A stretch of 64,000 nucleotides of DNA from Trematomus loennbergii (GCA_012861695.1 JAAOOA010000177.1:62001-126000), one strand, 5' to 3'. Shown: positions 1 to 12,239, counted from the first letter of the stretch. The notes: generated by a model from the sequence alone, not told the origin. Translations and numbers: made by a program.

Positions 1-1380
1 AAGACTTCAATTTTGGAGAACAAGGTTGACTAGAATTAGTGGAGATCACATTCTTGAAATATGGTTGGAAAAATGTAATTGGTTATCTCGTGATATTTAA
101 TTTTGTAAGCTGTTTGGAATCAGATAATGTGTTAACCAACTTCCTGCTGGTGTGTGTTTCTGATGCCTCTCTGTGACCCCTGAGCTGAAACTGTTCATCT
201 GTCTCTGTCTGCTGGTGTTCACCAGAGCCCAGCATTCAATAAAGCCACAGAATAGGATGCTCATAAAAGCCATCGGGCTGTGTTTCAAATGAGGCTGCGG
301 CTTTCACACTGCATGTTTCAGATGCAGCCAGGCGTCATTATGGGATGAATTCAGCGGCTATGTTGAATATGTCTCAGAAGTCGAACCCTTTCTTCATTCA
401 TTTTTTTAAGATCAAGTAAGCAAATTGATATGAATTATGCATTTTAATTTTCAATGATATGCCCTTCATTACTTAGCTGACACTGATTATGTTTACTTGC
501 ACTCTTATATTTCACTATTCAGAATTAGAAAATATTCAGAATCTTTAATCTTCATTTGTGAGGTCTTAAGAAATTGTATGAGACAAGTATCTGATGATCA
601 CACATTGTGGACAGATTTCCATAGCTGTGGAATTTTGAGGAAAAGAAAACCCAAACTGTAAAATAACAACATTTTTGAAAACTATACCTCAATTATTAAT
701 ATGTTCTGGTAGTCATGTCTAAAAGGGAATCAATCAAAATTAAAAAGCATGTTTAGTTATTGTCTTTACACTCTAATCTGCTTCATTAGGACCGTGTGTG
801 ACTGGAATGCTTTAAATCAATGTGGATCAATGGAGGGATTGACGCTGACACTGAAAAGTAAACAGTGCTGAATTCTTTAAAAAAAATTAAGATTATTTTT
901 TAATGTCCTTTTTTTATTATAAATCCATAATTATGATGTTGAAAAAGAACCCTGTAACATACGTGTGTCTCCAAGGACTTTTGTTTTTAAGTGACAGAAA
1001 ATAAGGATGTGAAGCTAAGTTCTGTGTTTTTATGAAAATAGAAGAATTAGAGGATTGAAAGAGCTTGATATACGGACACACATGAGCAAATAAAAGAACG
1101 AGATTTTCTGTACACAACTGTAAACATTCTTATCAATTCATTTCAGGTTTCTGAACACTGAGCAAATAAAAAACACAATATTCTACAGGTTCAGACTTGC
1201 TGAGCCAAATGTGATGTTTGCTTTGTCCGACAGTGACAATAAACAGATCTGGAATAACATCAGCTGTGAATATTCAGGCTTATATTATAATGCCTTGAGG
1301 GTTGCTATGTGCAAAAAGGAACATTCTGAATCTCTGTGTTTCAAGGAAAGATCAGTTGATCTGCACGATATGTGTAAGAT
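1..1380. other. Unassigned AT-rich sequence
   Basis: No reading frame longer than about 66 codons, no splice-bounded exon and no terminal inverted repeat was recognised here. The sequence is AT-rich with short A and T runs, as expected of teleost intergenic or intronic DNA. Confidence 0.5.
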
Positions 1381-1700
1381 ATGATAATAATAATAATAAT
1401 AATGGGTTTAATTTATGACGCACTTCATATTTGAGTTCAGATCCCAAAGTGCTACAAGCATTAAGCATGGAACAAAATAAAAACAGTACACAACACGGTA
1501 GAATGAATAAAAAAGCAGTAAAAAACAAACCAAAAAATAAATAAATAAAAGGGTAGTAATAAATAAAATAAAAGGTCTAGGAAAAGGCTCGATTGAACAG
1601 ATGGGTTATTAGGCCTTTTTAAAAGCCTCCACGGTCTGTGGTGCTCTCATGTGCTCGGGGAGAGCATTCCACAGTCTGCATGATGTGTCTTATACAGATG
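1381..1700 (-). mobile_element. 3' end of an L2/Rex-like LINE
   Basis: Read on the minus strand, the stretch near 1609-1675 encodes LWNALPEHMRAPQTVEAFKK followed by Ala and a stop. This is the usual carboxy-terminal signature of CR1/L2/Rex-type reverse transcriptases (a Leu-Trp-Asn motif, then a Phe-Lys-Lys segment). A 3' untranslated region follows with the familiar 'AAGTGC...TTTGGGATCT' type tail. It ends in an ATT trinucleotide run (plus strand AAT, about 1384-1402), which is typical of these retrotransposons. The copy is strongly 5'-truncated, and its upstream end is cut by the hAT element starting at 1726. Family assignment beyond L2/Rex-like is inference. Confidence 0.7.
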
Positions 1701-1725
1701 CCTTGCGTCAACGGCCACTGTCTTA

Positions 1726-2808
1726 TAGGGGTGTAACGGTATACGTATTCGTACCGAAATTATTTGGTATGGGCCCTTCGGTTCGGTACACTTCGTGTAC
1801 AGAACGAATATAACGTTAAACGTAAAAAATTGAGAACGTGATCAACTTTTTGGAAGTAATCTCAGGTGCTGCGTCGCAGCGTTCAGTGTAATTTGCTCAC
1901 ATTGGGTTCAACGCGTCATAGAGCGACCAAGTCATTTCATTGGACGAGAGGCATACTATGAGAGCTGGTCACAGGGATGCGTTCAAATTTAGTCAGTAAT
2001 TTGAGGAACTGTCGAAATGGCGAACGCAGATTAAGTTGAGCTCGAAAATCCTCCAGCATCATTGAAGTCTCCGGTTTGGGAACATTTTGGTTTCGCAGTT
2101 ACGTACAAGGATGACGGACAAAGACAGGTGGACCGAACCAAAGGTGTTGTCGGCATTGTTCAACTAAAATTGGTTACGCGGCTGGCAATACACACTCATT
2201 TGAAAAGGCATCACCCGAACGTGAATATCACCGGTCCCAAAAGGAAAATGACTGAAGTGCAAACCCAACTCCCACTAGCATTTAAGCCTCACCACTCGCA
2301 AAAAGTTCAGACCGAGCCAAAGCTATTACAAACGCCAAATATCCTTATGTTGCCATGTTAGCAAAGCGCTACCTGGCTGTATCTGCTACCTCTCTCCCTA
2401 GCGAGAGGGTGTTCTCCACAGCAGGAGACATTGTTAGTACCAGCAGTCAGCAGTTAGTGCCTTTCGGCAAGCAATGTGGACAAGTTCATTTTTCTTAAAA
2501 AAAACATGAAAATACAATGACAAGCAAGCAAGTGCTAATGTCAAGCTGGCTGCTTAGGTACTAGTACAGTACAGTTCAAATACAGATTATTTCAGTTCAT
2601 CGAAATGCTGCACCTTAATGTTTATTTTATTATATTTTGTATTTATTTGAGTGAATACATTATTCACAGTTTAATAATAATTAAAAACCCCAGAAAATAT
2701 TTTATGTTTTGTGATCATTTTTTCTGCTGTACCGAAAACGTACCGAACCGTGACCTAAAAACCGAGGTACGTACCGAACCTAAATGTTTGTGAACCGTTA
2801 CACCCCTA
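1726..2808 (+). mobile_element. Non-autonomous hAT transposon with perfect 8-bp target duplication
   Basis: The left end TAGGGGTGTAACGGT and the right end ACCGTTACACCCCTA are perfect inverted repeats. They are flanked by identical 8-bp duplications CTGTCTTA at 1718-1725 and 2809-2816. Eight-bp duplications are the hallmark of hAT transposases. The 1083-bp body keeps a degraded BED zinc-finger segment and a short piece of the hAT carboxy-terminal dimerisation domain but has lost the catalytic core. It is therefore an internal deletion derivative that could only have moved with a transposase supplied in trans. The ends contain several sub-terminal 'gtaccga' motifs, possible transposase binding sites. 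Confidence 0.93.
2017..2455 (+). pseudogene. hAT transposase remnant: BED finger plus dimerisation-domain scrap
   Basis: An ATG at 2017 opens a frame that meets a stop at its sixth codon and then continues through 2361. The readable part contains the start of a BED finger (WEHFGF) and its histidine half (THLKRHHP), but the positions expected to be the two zinc-binding cysteines read as glycines (KGVVG). In another frame from about 2358 the sequence LAKRYLAVSATSLPSERVFS appears; this is the well-known hAT carboxy-terminal dimerisation signature. Everything between, including the catalytic DDE region, is absent. It cannot encode an active transposase. Assignment to a ZBED-like hAT lineage rests on motif recognition only. 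Confidence 0.85.
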
Positions 2809-2816
2809 CTGTCTTA

Positions 2817-4390
2817 GCATCGTTATTCAACGCATTGAGAATGAGACCAGGCTGCGAAATCTGTGTTGTGAGAAACCTCCCCAAAACTATAAGGATTGGT
2901 TGGGCCTCTGCTGAAGCTCGGCATGATGCATTGCCTTCAGCGGCGAACATGTCTCAGAAATCAGTGAAACAAACGGGGATCATAGTCAGGATTAAGTACT
3001 TTAAAACTCCTCTGTGTTGCACAAAAAGCGCTAATCTCTTCATGTCTGACCTCCGTCTTCTGGCACTGAGGTCTTAACGGCTCTCTGTTATCCTCTTAAA
3101 TGCCCCTTTTTCATATCATAGCTGTGTCCCTATGCCACAAGCCCAGATAAGAAATCCAATTAGGTTGCGGCAGCATTTTTCCTGTGCCTTAACTCCTGGG
3201 GTCTAGCTGAGTTTAACAAGGCTGGATGTAGCCCGAGGCACGTGTCATCGGCGGTCCTTGGAAGTGTCAGGTCCACCCACATGCAGATTGCAGCTTTAAA
3301 GTCAGAGGAGCAGGGAGCTGTGGCAGCGCTGCTCTCACAGCGTTGGGAGGTTGTCTGAGAGAAGGTGCAATATTTCCCAAGCTGTGCTGTAACATTGTGG
3401 GTCTACACAGAATTAACACAGCGGGGATCTTGACAGAAAGTTTGGGTAAGAGCGACAGTCTGTGATTTATGTAAGTGCCGAGGACTGAGCCTTTTTTTGT
3501 GAAATATCAATTTTAGGATCCTGTTTCAAGATGACAATATAAAGTACATCTGAGCGAGATGGCTGTATCCAACACCCACTACCTCCCGGCCATTTATAGT
3601 CATCACTTTCAAGGTTCTTGACTGACAAAAACCCTGGAACTGAAAATTACAACAGTGTCTTTCATTAAAACCAGATGTTCTGCTTGATAAAACCTCTACC
3701 CGAGGAAACAAGTACAGTTTGTGCTCCAGGGGCTGGATGCATAAAAAACTGTGTAGGTATACTACAAAAAAAAAGTGTGTCTGCATATGTCTGTCTTTGT
3801 GCATACAGATTAACTGCTGCATAGGCATTATTCCGTTTTATCACTCAGTCACTCTGGATCTGCAGACAGATCCCCCGCAGAAAATCAGTCCTTTGTATTG
3901 TAACATGTTCTTTAGCTCCACTTAAAAATAAACTGACTATAACTGATATGAGTGGTTTTCTTTCTGGAGAAACTGTACTGTAACGAGTATTCAATGTATT
4001 ATAACAACAAATGGACAGTTTTACAAAAAGTATATGAAATTAATTCATCAGAAATAGATATATTATTCCATACATTTTTTCATCTTTTCATAACCTGGCG
4101 CCTAAATTACCCAGAGGTCCGAGTTGACTGCGTTCCAGTAGCACAAGTGGGAAAAAGATGGACACCCACAGGAAAGTTGTTTGTCTTGTTTACAGCTTTA
4201 TCAGTCACCTCAGGTTAGCCATTGTTAGCAATACCAGTTGATCACTACAGTTGATCACTACACTTTATTTAGTATTTTGTGAATACAAATATTGAGCAAC
4301 ATATCCTCAGATAGAAGAAGAGTTGTGCCATATGTAGAGTGGATTTAATGTGACACAAATAGCAAAGAAGAGCTAAACATCTTTTATTTT
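2817..4390. other. Unassigned sequence
   Basis: No recognisable gene. Several open frames of 68-100 codons occur on both strands but show no domain, no homology I recognise and no splice context. The stretch about 2930-3320 is less AT-rich than its surroundings, but nothing identifies it. Confidence 0.4.
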
Positions 4391-4414
4391 ATATATATAT
4401 ATATATATATATAT
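4391..4414. repeat. (AT)n microsatellite
   Basis: An uninterrupted AT dinucleotide run of about twelve units is visible. No neighbouring element is attached to it. Confidence 0.95.
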
Positions 4415-5448
4415 TATATGCGGAGACTCTGTTTTGAATGATGATCTCAGGTATGGCGAGGTATCTCAGAGTTTCCAAGACGTAAGTCTGACCTCAGGGG
4501 CGTTCCAGTTGAAAATTCTGACTGTGAACTTGTACTTCCAAGTACAACTGGATTGCACCATTAAGTCAGTGTGTGTGAAATGCGTGTTTGGTGCATACAT
4601 GATATGTATACTACTTCCTGCAGTGGACTTTATTGACCACCACATACACAGGAACCTCATCAGTGAACTAGTTTCACATCATGCCGTTAGTTCTACATTT
4701 TCTCTGGCTAATTATTATTTTGAACAGCATAATTCAGTGAGATAACGGTTATGAGAGCTAATTGCATCCTGGTTTACCAATATTTATGAGTGGAAGGTAC
4801 TCAGTGGTCAGTCTTATCTGAAAAAGCCTCCTCTCCTAATGAATATAAATGATTTGCTCTGCTGTGGAATGGAAATGCATTGGTTTGTCTGTCATGTAGT
4901 CCATGAAAACTGCCTGTTTTCAAAATAGAGCTTTTTTTTGCGGGAGATATATTGGGAGTTTAAATAGTGACGTGGTTTGATCCAGCTTGCAGGGCACCCT
5001 ACTTCAGATGGAGCACTTTGACAAGTTCTTATGTTGCAGTTGAAGTGAAAGCCTCTTAGATTTGAAAGATAAGTAATGAGGACAACGCCGGGCTGCAATC
5101 GAACTCTGTCCTGAGTCTGGGAAAAAAGCATGTCTTCCATTTTAAATGTCTACTGTCACATCTGATGGTGAAGCATCAATGAGGTCGCTAAATAGTTTAA
5201 TGGGAAACTTGTCCATTTAATAAAAAAAAATTCTCGAGTCTGCAAAGCCAAATTCTCACAGATTCGCCATGTATTATGTACTCAACTGTTCAAGTGATGC
5301 TAGATGACAGTACTGCTTGTTGCTCTGTATTGCGTGATGTGTTTGTGCAAAAAACAGAAAATATCAAATGATGAAGGATATTCAGAAAGACAAACAAATA
5401 GAACATCAAATATTGAACTCCAAACATATTGTTTTCATTTATATTTCA
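4415..5448. other. Unassigned sequence
   Basis: No gene or repeat boundary recognised. Open frames on either strand are at most 103 codons and look random. Confidence 0.4.
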
Positions 5449-5578
5449 CATTGTATGTACACAGGGATCGCTCACATACACTTTCCCTCCGAGGGTTTCC
5501 TATCGCTGGCAGGAAGAGCGGATTGTTTGCAATCTCTCTGCAAGCACCAGCACCGATAGCTCTCATCTCCGTAACTCA
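5449..5578 (+). repeat. Dispersed 130-bp repeat, copy 1 (direct)
   Basis: This segment is almost identical to the reverse complement of 9413-9542. It starts at 'acattgtatgtacacag' and ends at 'ctcatctccgtaactc'. The two copies differ by a 6-bp indel after 'gatcgctcac' and a few substitutions. The parent element is not recognised, and no terminal repeats or target duplications were found. Confidence 0.8.
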
Positions 5579-5794
5579 GCGCGCTGCTCGACAACTCAGC
5601 CAGCAGGTTATTGAACCTGCGAGGCGTTCCCCTGTTCCCAAGATCTATCACATAAACAGTCTTTAAAAACTGCTCGGGACTAGCTGGCTCTGGGTTTGAT
5701 AGATTGCTGGAAACCTTCTCATAAGAATGATTGCATTGGCTCTTGACTCACTGAGTCTATAAATTATAGAGCTATGCCAGCTGATCTCAATATA

Positions 5795-5816
5795 CCCCCC
5801 CCCCCCCCCCCCCCCC
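5795..5816. repeat. Homopolymer of 22 cytosines
   Basis: An uninterrupted C run; the minus strand is a G run long enough to form a G-quadruplex. The length is likely to vary between individuals or sequencing methods. Confidence 0.95.
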
Positions 5817-6900
5817 GAATACATCTCTCATTTCAAAGCCTCACCAAGGGATAAGTGATAGATGTGTCTCTAATTTGTTTGTGGTTGAGATGTATCTGCC
5901 ACTCATTTGCATAAAAGTGCTTCCTCTGGGGAAGGCTTATTTGTCCCTGTGAAGATAAATGTAACGTGATATTACCTACCATTTGCAAAGGCATGCACTG
6001 CTATCTGCACAAGTCCTATAGACTCTTTAAGATCTAAAGTGATACCTGAGAACATAATGACAGTTGGTGTAAAAAAAATAGCAATTAGACACTTTCCTTT
6101 AAAAGCTGAAAGCACAGTAAAGCGGTACAGTTCTGCCCAAATCCTCTCTGGAGGACATATTTCCCAAAAGGAGCTCAATACACTTGACGATTAATGGCTC
6201 CAGAAATCTGAACGTTTCTGTTTTGAAAACACAATCAGAGAGATTGATGAGTTTGTTCACATGCTCAGTTTGTCTCTTCTTATTTTACTCTGCCAAAGTG
6301 TGTCTGCAAATGAGAAAGCCATGCAGGAGGAGAGATGCTATTTAGATACGATTTAACATATTCATTAAAACACAATGCAGTGAGTCTTTATTCATCGCTG
6401 TTAAAAACATTTAGCAAGAACTTATATATGTCTGACAAAGTAGAGTCTGTTAAAGTTGTGTCAGACAGATTATGTCAGGTAAAAAGGAGCTTCAGAGCAT
6501 GGGAAATGAATAATGAAGAATGTACTGCTTGATGGATGCGTTGAATCCTGAGGTCCAGAACAACTTACATTCTTGTGGAGTGTTGGTAATAACCCAAGTA
6601 GTAAAGTCCTTTCTGTGTCGTGAATAATAAAGGGAGGAAGCTTTGAAAATATTTAGTAGAGTGACAGGCGGTATGTGACTCAGTGATCACAGAGCATTCA
6701 GCGTTTTCAAATCTTCCATATGGAGATACATTTTATTCTATGCCTTTTATATCCTCGCCAACAGGTGGACTGTATATGTTTACATCCCACAGGTGTTGTT
6801 TATATTAGTTGTTGTTTGCTTTATTATCGTCTTTCATGATGGTTCCATATGGATGTGCCAGATGTCTTTGTCTCATCAGGTAGTCCTGACTGAAAGAGAG
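5817..6900. other. Unassigned sequence
   Basis: No gene recognised. A POU-type octamer ATTTGCAT lies near 5905 in a compositionally balanced stretch, which could be regulatory but is not supported by anything else visible. Confidence 0.35.
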
Positions 6901-6908
6901 ATGCTAAC

Positions 6909-7723
6909 TAGAGATGTCCCGATCCGATCACGTGATCGGGGATCGGAGCGATCACGTGATTTTCAAAAGATCGGAATCGGGAGAAAAAAATCGGGGGATC
7001 GGGATTTTTTTTTTTTTTTTATAAAATATTTGTATTATTTTATTTAATGTTACAAAACAAAAATGACATGTTCACGTCTTAAAGTCATCCTGAGGCCTTA
7101 GTTTTGGTTTAAAATTACACAACATCATGTATGTGTTGCTTCTTTTGGGCTTGTTTTCATAGACCTGGTTGCTTATTTCTCTCAAATCTGGCAACAGAGT
7201 GGGCAGGGTGCAGTGTCTAATAGTAGCAGTAAGCTAACAAGAGGCTACGTTCAGCTGGTGAGTTGGGACAGAGAAAATGTCAGGAGTTGGAAGTATTATA
7301 AAATTGAAAGCGAAGGCAGTGTAACAGCCAGATGCAATGTTTGCAAGGCGGAGGTTCCGCGTGGTGGAAAGAACAGAGCTACGTTCAACACGACCAATCT
7401 AATACGCCACCTGAGAAACAAACACCAACAACAACACGACGAGTACACAGCGGCCACTCAGGTAACGGCACTGAAACAACCAACACTTTCAGAGACTTTT
7501 AAAAGGAAAGAGAAACTGCCCCAGAACAGTGAAAAGGCCAAAAAAATAGCAGCCAAGATAGCTGAATTCATCGCGTTGGATGACCAGCCGTTATCTGTTA
7601 CCTTTTTTTTCTTTTAATGCATTGCATAAAGATCGGATCGGGAAAAATCGGTATCGGCAGATTGTCAAAATCAAATGATCGGAATCGGATCGGGAGCAAA
7701 AAAAGGTGATCGGGACATCCCTA
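6909..7723 (+). mobile_element. Non-autonomous hAT transposon carrying a BED finger
   Basis: Terminal repeats TAGAGATGTCCCGATC and GATCGGGACATCCCTA are inverted matches, and identical 8-bp duplications ATGCTAAC flank them at 6901-6908 and 7724-7731. Sub-terminal regions are packed with repeated GATCGG/CCGATC motifs, likely transposase binding sites. The 815-bp body encodes only the amino-terminal BED zinc finger and the first residues of the transposase that follow it. The perfect duplication suggests insertion was not ancient. Confidence 0.94.
7213..7614 (+). pseudogene. Truncated hAT transposase: BED zinc finger only
   Basis: The frame encodes about 134 residues. A BED finger is clear: SWKYYKIESEGS, then the Cys pair CNVC, a Thr-rich stretch (FNTTNLIRHLRNKH) and the His pair H-x4-H. 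It is followed by KQPTLSETFKRKEK and AEFIALDDQPLSV, the region that precedes the catalytic domain in ZBED1/Ac-like transposases. The frame then runs into a T tract and stops, so RNase-H-like and dimerisation domains are missing. The first codon is GTG where an ATG would be expected. If translated, it would be a DNA-binding fragment without catalytic activity. Confidence 0.85.
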
Positions 7724-7731
7724 ATGCTAAC

Positions 7732-9259
7732 AAACGCTTTGGCTGGATTTCATCGTTTCAGAAGCAGCTACAGAGAACAAGCTTCCTTTGGGGTCACATG
7801 TAATTCCTTAACTTAAGTTTACTTTAAGGCGTAGTACAGATTTCTTGAAGTCAGGCTATATGAGGTACTAATCCATAATCAGTGTATTACCTACAATAGC
7901 GTTCTGCACTCCGCAGTTTGGCGAAACAGAAAGGAGTACCCGCACAGGAGATGCTGCGTGATTCTAATATATCCTCATTATCCTTGTTTGGCTTATCATA
8001 TTATATAAAGTATGCCTTTTCATTTTCATTTACTAAATTACAGACCATTTTGCGATGGAATCATACCAGCTGTGACGCCAATTCTGACCTGGGAAGCTAA
8101 ATGTCAGGGCTAATGGAATAGTAAATCATCCTCTTACTATTCTCCCACTACCGGTGCCCTGGCTCGCCTAATAAATCTTCAAACTTCATTTTGATCTCAA
8201 ATACACAGCTTTCGGATTTCATACGCGTAGTCCCAGGTACTGAACTAACACAAGGCCAAATATCCAGTCACTGCACATTCCCTTACAACGGACTCTGTGA
8301 GAAGTCAACTGAACTGAGAAATCAACAGATGATTTAAGGAGGTGATCTAGATCAGTTCATTCATGTTTCACTGTTCTCCTCAATGTGCACATGGAGAGGT
8401 TCAAAATCACAATGGTGGCTCAAAGAGGTTACCCTAGATACTGCAATAGCATCAGTTACTGTATGAACAGCAAACTCTTTATTCATCAAGAGATAAGGAT
8501 AGAGTTGACACATAGTTCAACATATCACCTGCCAAGTATTTTTGGAAAGTGCCTGACCTCCAAATGACTTCTGTGACAGATTCTCAGATGTGACAAACCA
8601 TCAGGCACATCAGGTCAGCGGTGACGGGGCAAAACATATTTTAACAACAAAAAAAAACAACATCAGTCTAAGTGTACACTATATTAAGAATAATTTCAGC
8701 GCTTTACCTTGCTGTTCCACAGCTCTTTCAGAAGTCAAAACAATGGAGATGGTCTTCTGCTGCCTTGATTGTTTAGTTTTCTTGTGTTATTGAGTGACTT
8801 TGGGTTAGTCTGGAATCACTAAAGTCACAGTTAAGATCAGGCAGTTTGTGAGATAACTTGTTAACAATCAGATAAAAAAGAAAACCTTGTTATTGGAGGT
8901 AGAAGGTGAGGAGGACTTATTGGATAATGTGGGCCCCAACCAATAATGATAGACTTCTTGTTAGCTGATGTTGGAGTTTACTCTGCTGTTATATTTTGGA
9001 GTGAATAGAACAGTGAGTGGACAGCTGCAGACTGGATCAGTTGACGACTTTGGAAGTGAGGTCCTGCACCGGTGAAGGGTCATGTAGAGAAGAAGAAGCG
9101 CGACAAGCAGCATCACCTCTGCATGTTTCATGTTGTCAGAATGGATCTCAGTGAGGTTTGATGTTTGAGAGACACTGAAACCAGAAATACTGTTACTTCA
9201 GAATACATGCTGTCTCTGATTTAGATCATGTTGTGTGCAAATATTAGGCAAGTAAAGGA
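7732..9259. other. Unassigned sequence
   Basis: No gene, terminal repeat or tandem array recognised. Short open frames up to 67 codons show no domain. Confidence 0.4.
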
Positions 9260-9277
9260 GGTTTTAGTATTTTTTAA

Positions 9278-9372
9278 TAAGGCAAGGCAAGTTTGTTTAT
9301 ACAGCAGATTTCAACACAAGGTACTTCACAGTGGTTTACAAAAGAAAAGAAAAACATCAAGAGCTTTAAGAT
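9278..9372. repeat. Teleost dispersed repeat beginning GGCAAGGCAAG
   Basis: The sequence 'ggcaaggcaagtttgtttat' followed by 'agcagatttcaacacaagg' and 'cacagtggtttac' matches a very common fish repeat, read from its 3' end, that resembles the tail of a LINE-mobilised element. I recognise the pattern but cannot name the family. Confidence 0.6.
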
Positions 9373-9412
9373 ATAGTGCAGCAGAAAAACATTATACAAT
9401 GACTTCTCAATA

Positions 9413-9542
9413 TACGGAGTTACGGAGATGAGAGCTATCGGTGCTGGTGCTGGCAGAGAGATTGCAAACAATCCGCTCTTCCTGCCAGCGACAGGAAACC
9501 CTCGGAGGGAAAGTGAGCGATCCCTGTGTACATACAATGTCA
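9413..9542 (-). repeat. Dispersed 130-bp repeat, copy 2 (inverted)
   Basis: Reverse-complement partner of 5449-5578, separated from it by about 3.8 kb. It directly abuts the GGCAAGGCAAG repeat on its left, an arrangement the first copy does not share. Together the two copies could form a 130-bp stem if the strands annealed. Confidence 0.8.
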
Positions 9543-10740
9543 CAAAAAATGTAAGAGAATAACATTAAAATAAAGCTAATAAGCTTAACTAGAATAGGAC
9601 AGTTATAAAATACAAGAATAACAATTACGGAACAGTATAAGATAGGAATAGTCATTTGAATTAATTAAAGATGGCAGTGGCAAGATAGATAGTAGACAAA
9701 TCTTCCTTTTAGTGGTGGAGTGAAAATCTGAAAAAACTGACAACATACATATGGGGCAGTCAACTCGAGCACTTATGCTGCATTCATACATAACGCCCCT
9801 TGCCACTCTACAACCAACCAAACAGAGTCTCCTTAATATTAATTTAACCTGCCAGATCTTCTCTATGCATTGCTTGCTGCTGCTATTGCTGCAGCTACTT
9901 CCACGTTGCTACTGCTTGTCTGCCCCACCACCACCCCAGCTTCCACCTGTAGGCTCGGGGGGATAGTTATTTAATCATCACTCATCGTGCTATGTATATC
10001 TGTGGAGTGATGAGGCCCGAGCCTAGACGCCAAACTCAACTATATGCTGCTTCTAATAAACATGTTAAAGAAACACGTGAGTTGTCTGACTGAAATGGTC
10101 TTCTTTCTATTATTTAAGAAAAATAAACATTTACATTAATTTAAATGCCAGCTTGTTCTTAGGGAGTGGGAGTGGAGTAGAGAGGCTATTAAAGAGCCAT
10201 TCTTTGTTTCAGTATTTTGATGGAATTATATTAGTGGTAGAGCATGAAAATAAAGTGCAGTATGTCAGCACATTAGAATGCCAGCCCTGCCTATGTTTCC
10301 ACAACAAACACAGCGAACCCCTGATGTGTGAGAATGACATTTGAATGGTTGTTTTTCTAATCAAAACACTAACGACATTTTAGCTGATCTATAACAACTG
10401 TGACTTATTTTTGTATGAAGGTGGATGTCTGTATTCTAAAAGGTCAGTAGAACCCAGTGAGTGTGTTTTAACAGGTGTGGATAACACCATTGTTATCAGC
10501 TGACACTGTCACAGAGTTGTTGATTTTTTACAATTTAACCCCCTACCTGCCAAAGGTGTTCGGAAGCATATTTGGAGATCGTTATTCACAGGTTATCCTA
10601 CGGGTTATCCTACGGGTTATACCACTCGTCATTAATCATTTCCTCAACTTAAGAAACCTCACCAGTGAACAACAACAAAGCCAGTGTGAATATTATTGTG
10701 TCATAGGATGGGATTTTTTCTGTCTCTCTGTTCCATCGAG
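9543..10740. other. Unassigned sequence
   Basis: No gene recognised. A very short direct repeat ('ggttatcctacg', about 10590-10618) is the only local structure noticed. Confidence 0.4.
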
Positions 10741-10744
10741 GCAT

Positions 10745-10850
10745 CAGAATCAGAATTCCTTGATAGTTCTCGCAGAGAGGACATTTACATTGTTGCAAAG
10801 CAAAGAGACAATACCAATCAAGACAAACATATAACAGTATTAAGTAAGCA
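10745..10850 (-). repeat. LINE-derived tail fragment
   Basis: It begins 'atcagaatcagaattcctt' and continues 'gcagagaggacatttacattg', the reverse complement of a widespread teleost LINE 3' end whose tail repeats GATTCTGA. A diverged relative lies at 38931-39090. It is only a terminal fragment. Confidence 0.6.
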
Positions 10851-11998
10851 CAGCATACTTTTTATGAATAGAAAAGACAGAAAAGGCATGTCTAACTACA
10901 TTTGATACAAGTTTGGATATTTAAATTTGGTCGAACATTAGCAATTATGTACTGCTCATATTTAATGCAATTATAAAAGCAAATACTAAAGCAACAGCCG
11001 TATGGCAGTGATATCATGTATCGTGGTAAGGTGAAAACATTACCATGAAAGCAGCATCACCTACCTTCTACAGCTTTCATACAGTAAGTGTGTATATGTC
11101 TATATTAGTGGCCTGGTTGAAGCCAGACCATAACAGCGAAGAGGAAACCATCTGTTTCACAGCGTGCCAGCAGTCTGTCCAGCGGCTCCCTGCCTCCACA
11201 CTCATCCAACGTTTGAACATCTTTATTGGCCCCTTTTAAGACCCAAAAGTCATTGGGGTGAAGCTAAGTAAGAATATAGAAAGTGTAAAGTTTATAGAAA
11301 GTGTTGTCACAGAATATATTAATGATATACATAACTTGTAGCAGTAAATGTGTTTACCCTAATCCCTGTCTTGTATTCCACGGCCTTTTACTCTTTTGTA
11401 CAGTATATGTCTAGATGAATACATTATAATGTTCCAACAGTATGTGGAATCCTTAAATATTCAGTTTAAGCGGACGCATTATGTAAATATCACCCATATT
11501 GACGCTGGGTAAGCTCTCACATTGAAGCGCAGATGATACCCCTTGTATCACTTGCTGTTCTATTTATTTTGCCGTACAGTACATGCAAAGCTTAGCTCAT
11601 ACTATAACATAATATAATATATACACTCTTCATATTCCTGCAGACTTTAATAGCTGTGGAGGCTTTAAGACTTATCCTCATAAGACCTTCATCATTAATA
11701 GCTATAGGTCAAATCGCTGTTAGCTTGTATAGGGATGTTATGAGAGGAGGCAGTGGAGGATAGGCTGAAGCAGAGGACAGAAACATCAGCATGTGTTGAC
11801 ATCTCACCGTGACTGCGAGTATCACGGCCAGTGAGGGGCCACCAGGCCACCCCTGCTTTCAAATGACCGTCCCCTGGCAGTAAAGGACATTTATGAAGGT
11901 TTCATTCAGAATGCTAGTGTGGGCCTACTGGCATGCTCTGACATTTCCATATTTTAACTTTCAGAGCGAGGCTAGACAATGTTCTGTCTGTCTGTCTG
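10851..11998. other. Unassigned sequence
   Basis: No gene recognised. The stretch about 11780-11960 has balanced composition and few homopolymers and could be a conserved non-coding block, but that cannot be judged from one genome. Confidence 0.35.
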
Positions 11999-12000
11999 CA

Positions 12001-12191
12001 CTGAAAAAACTGAAACGTTGACTTTAATTAAATGTATCATGTCAACAAATGTCCCATAACTGTATTAGGTTAGTTGAAAGCAATAATATTAAGTTGAACC
12101 TATTTAAACTTTATATTATTGCTTTCAAATAACCTAATACAGTTATGTGAAACATAAAACACTTAATTAATGTTAACGTTTCAGTTTTCTC
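12001..12191. mobile_element. Hairpin MITE of about 190 bp
   Basis: The two ends are inverted: 'ctgaaaaaactgaaacgtt' on the left and 'aacgtttcagttttctc' on the right. The interior is also inverted: the 38 bp at about 12055-12092 pair with 12110-12147, with only a few mismatches and a loop of under 20 bp. The whole unit can therefore fold into one long hairpin. It sits next to CTGT/TG-rich simple sequence. A clean target duplication was not found, so the superfamily is undetermined. Confidence 0.8.
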
Positions 12192-12239
12192 TGTCTGTGT
12201 GTGTGTCTATGTGTGTGTGTCTATCTGTTTGTCTGTTGT

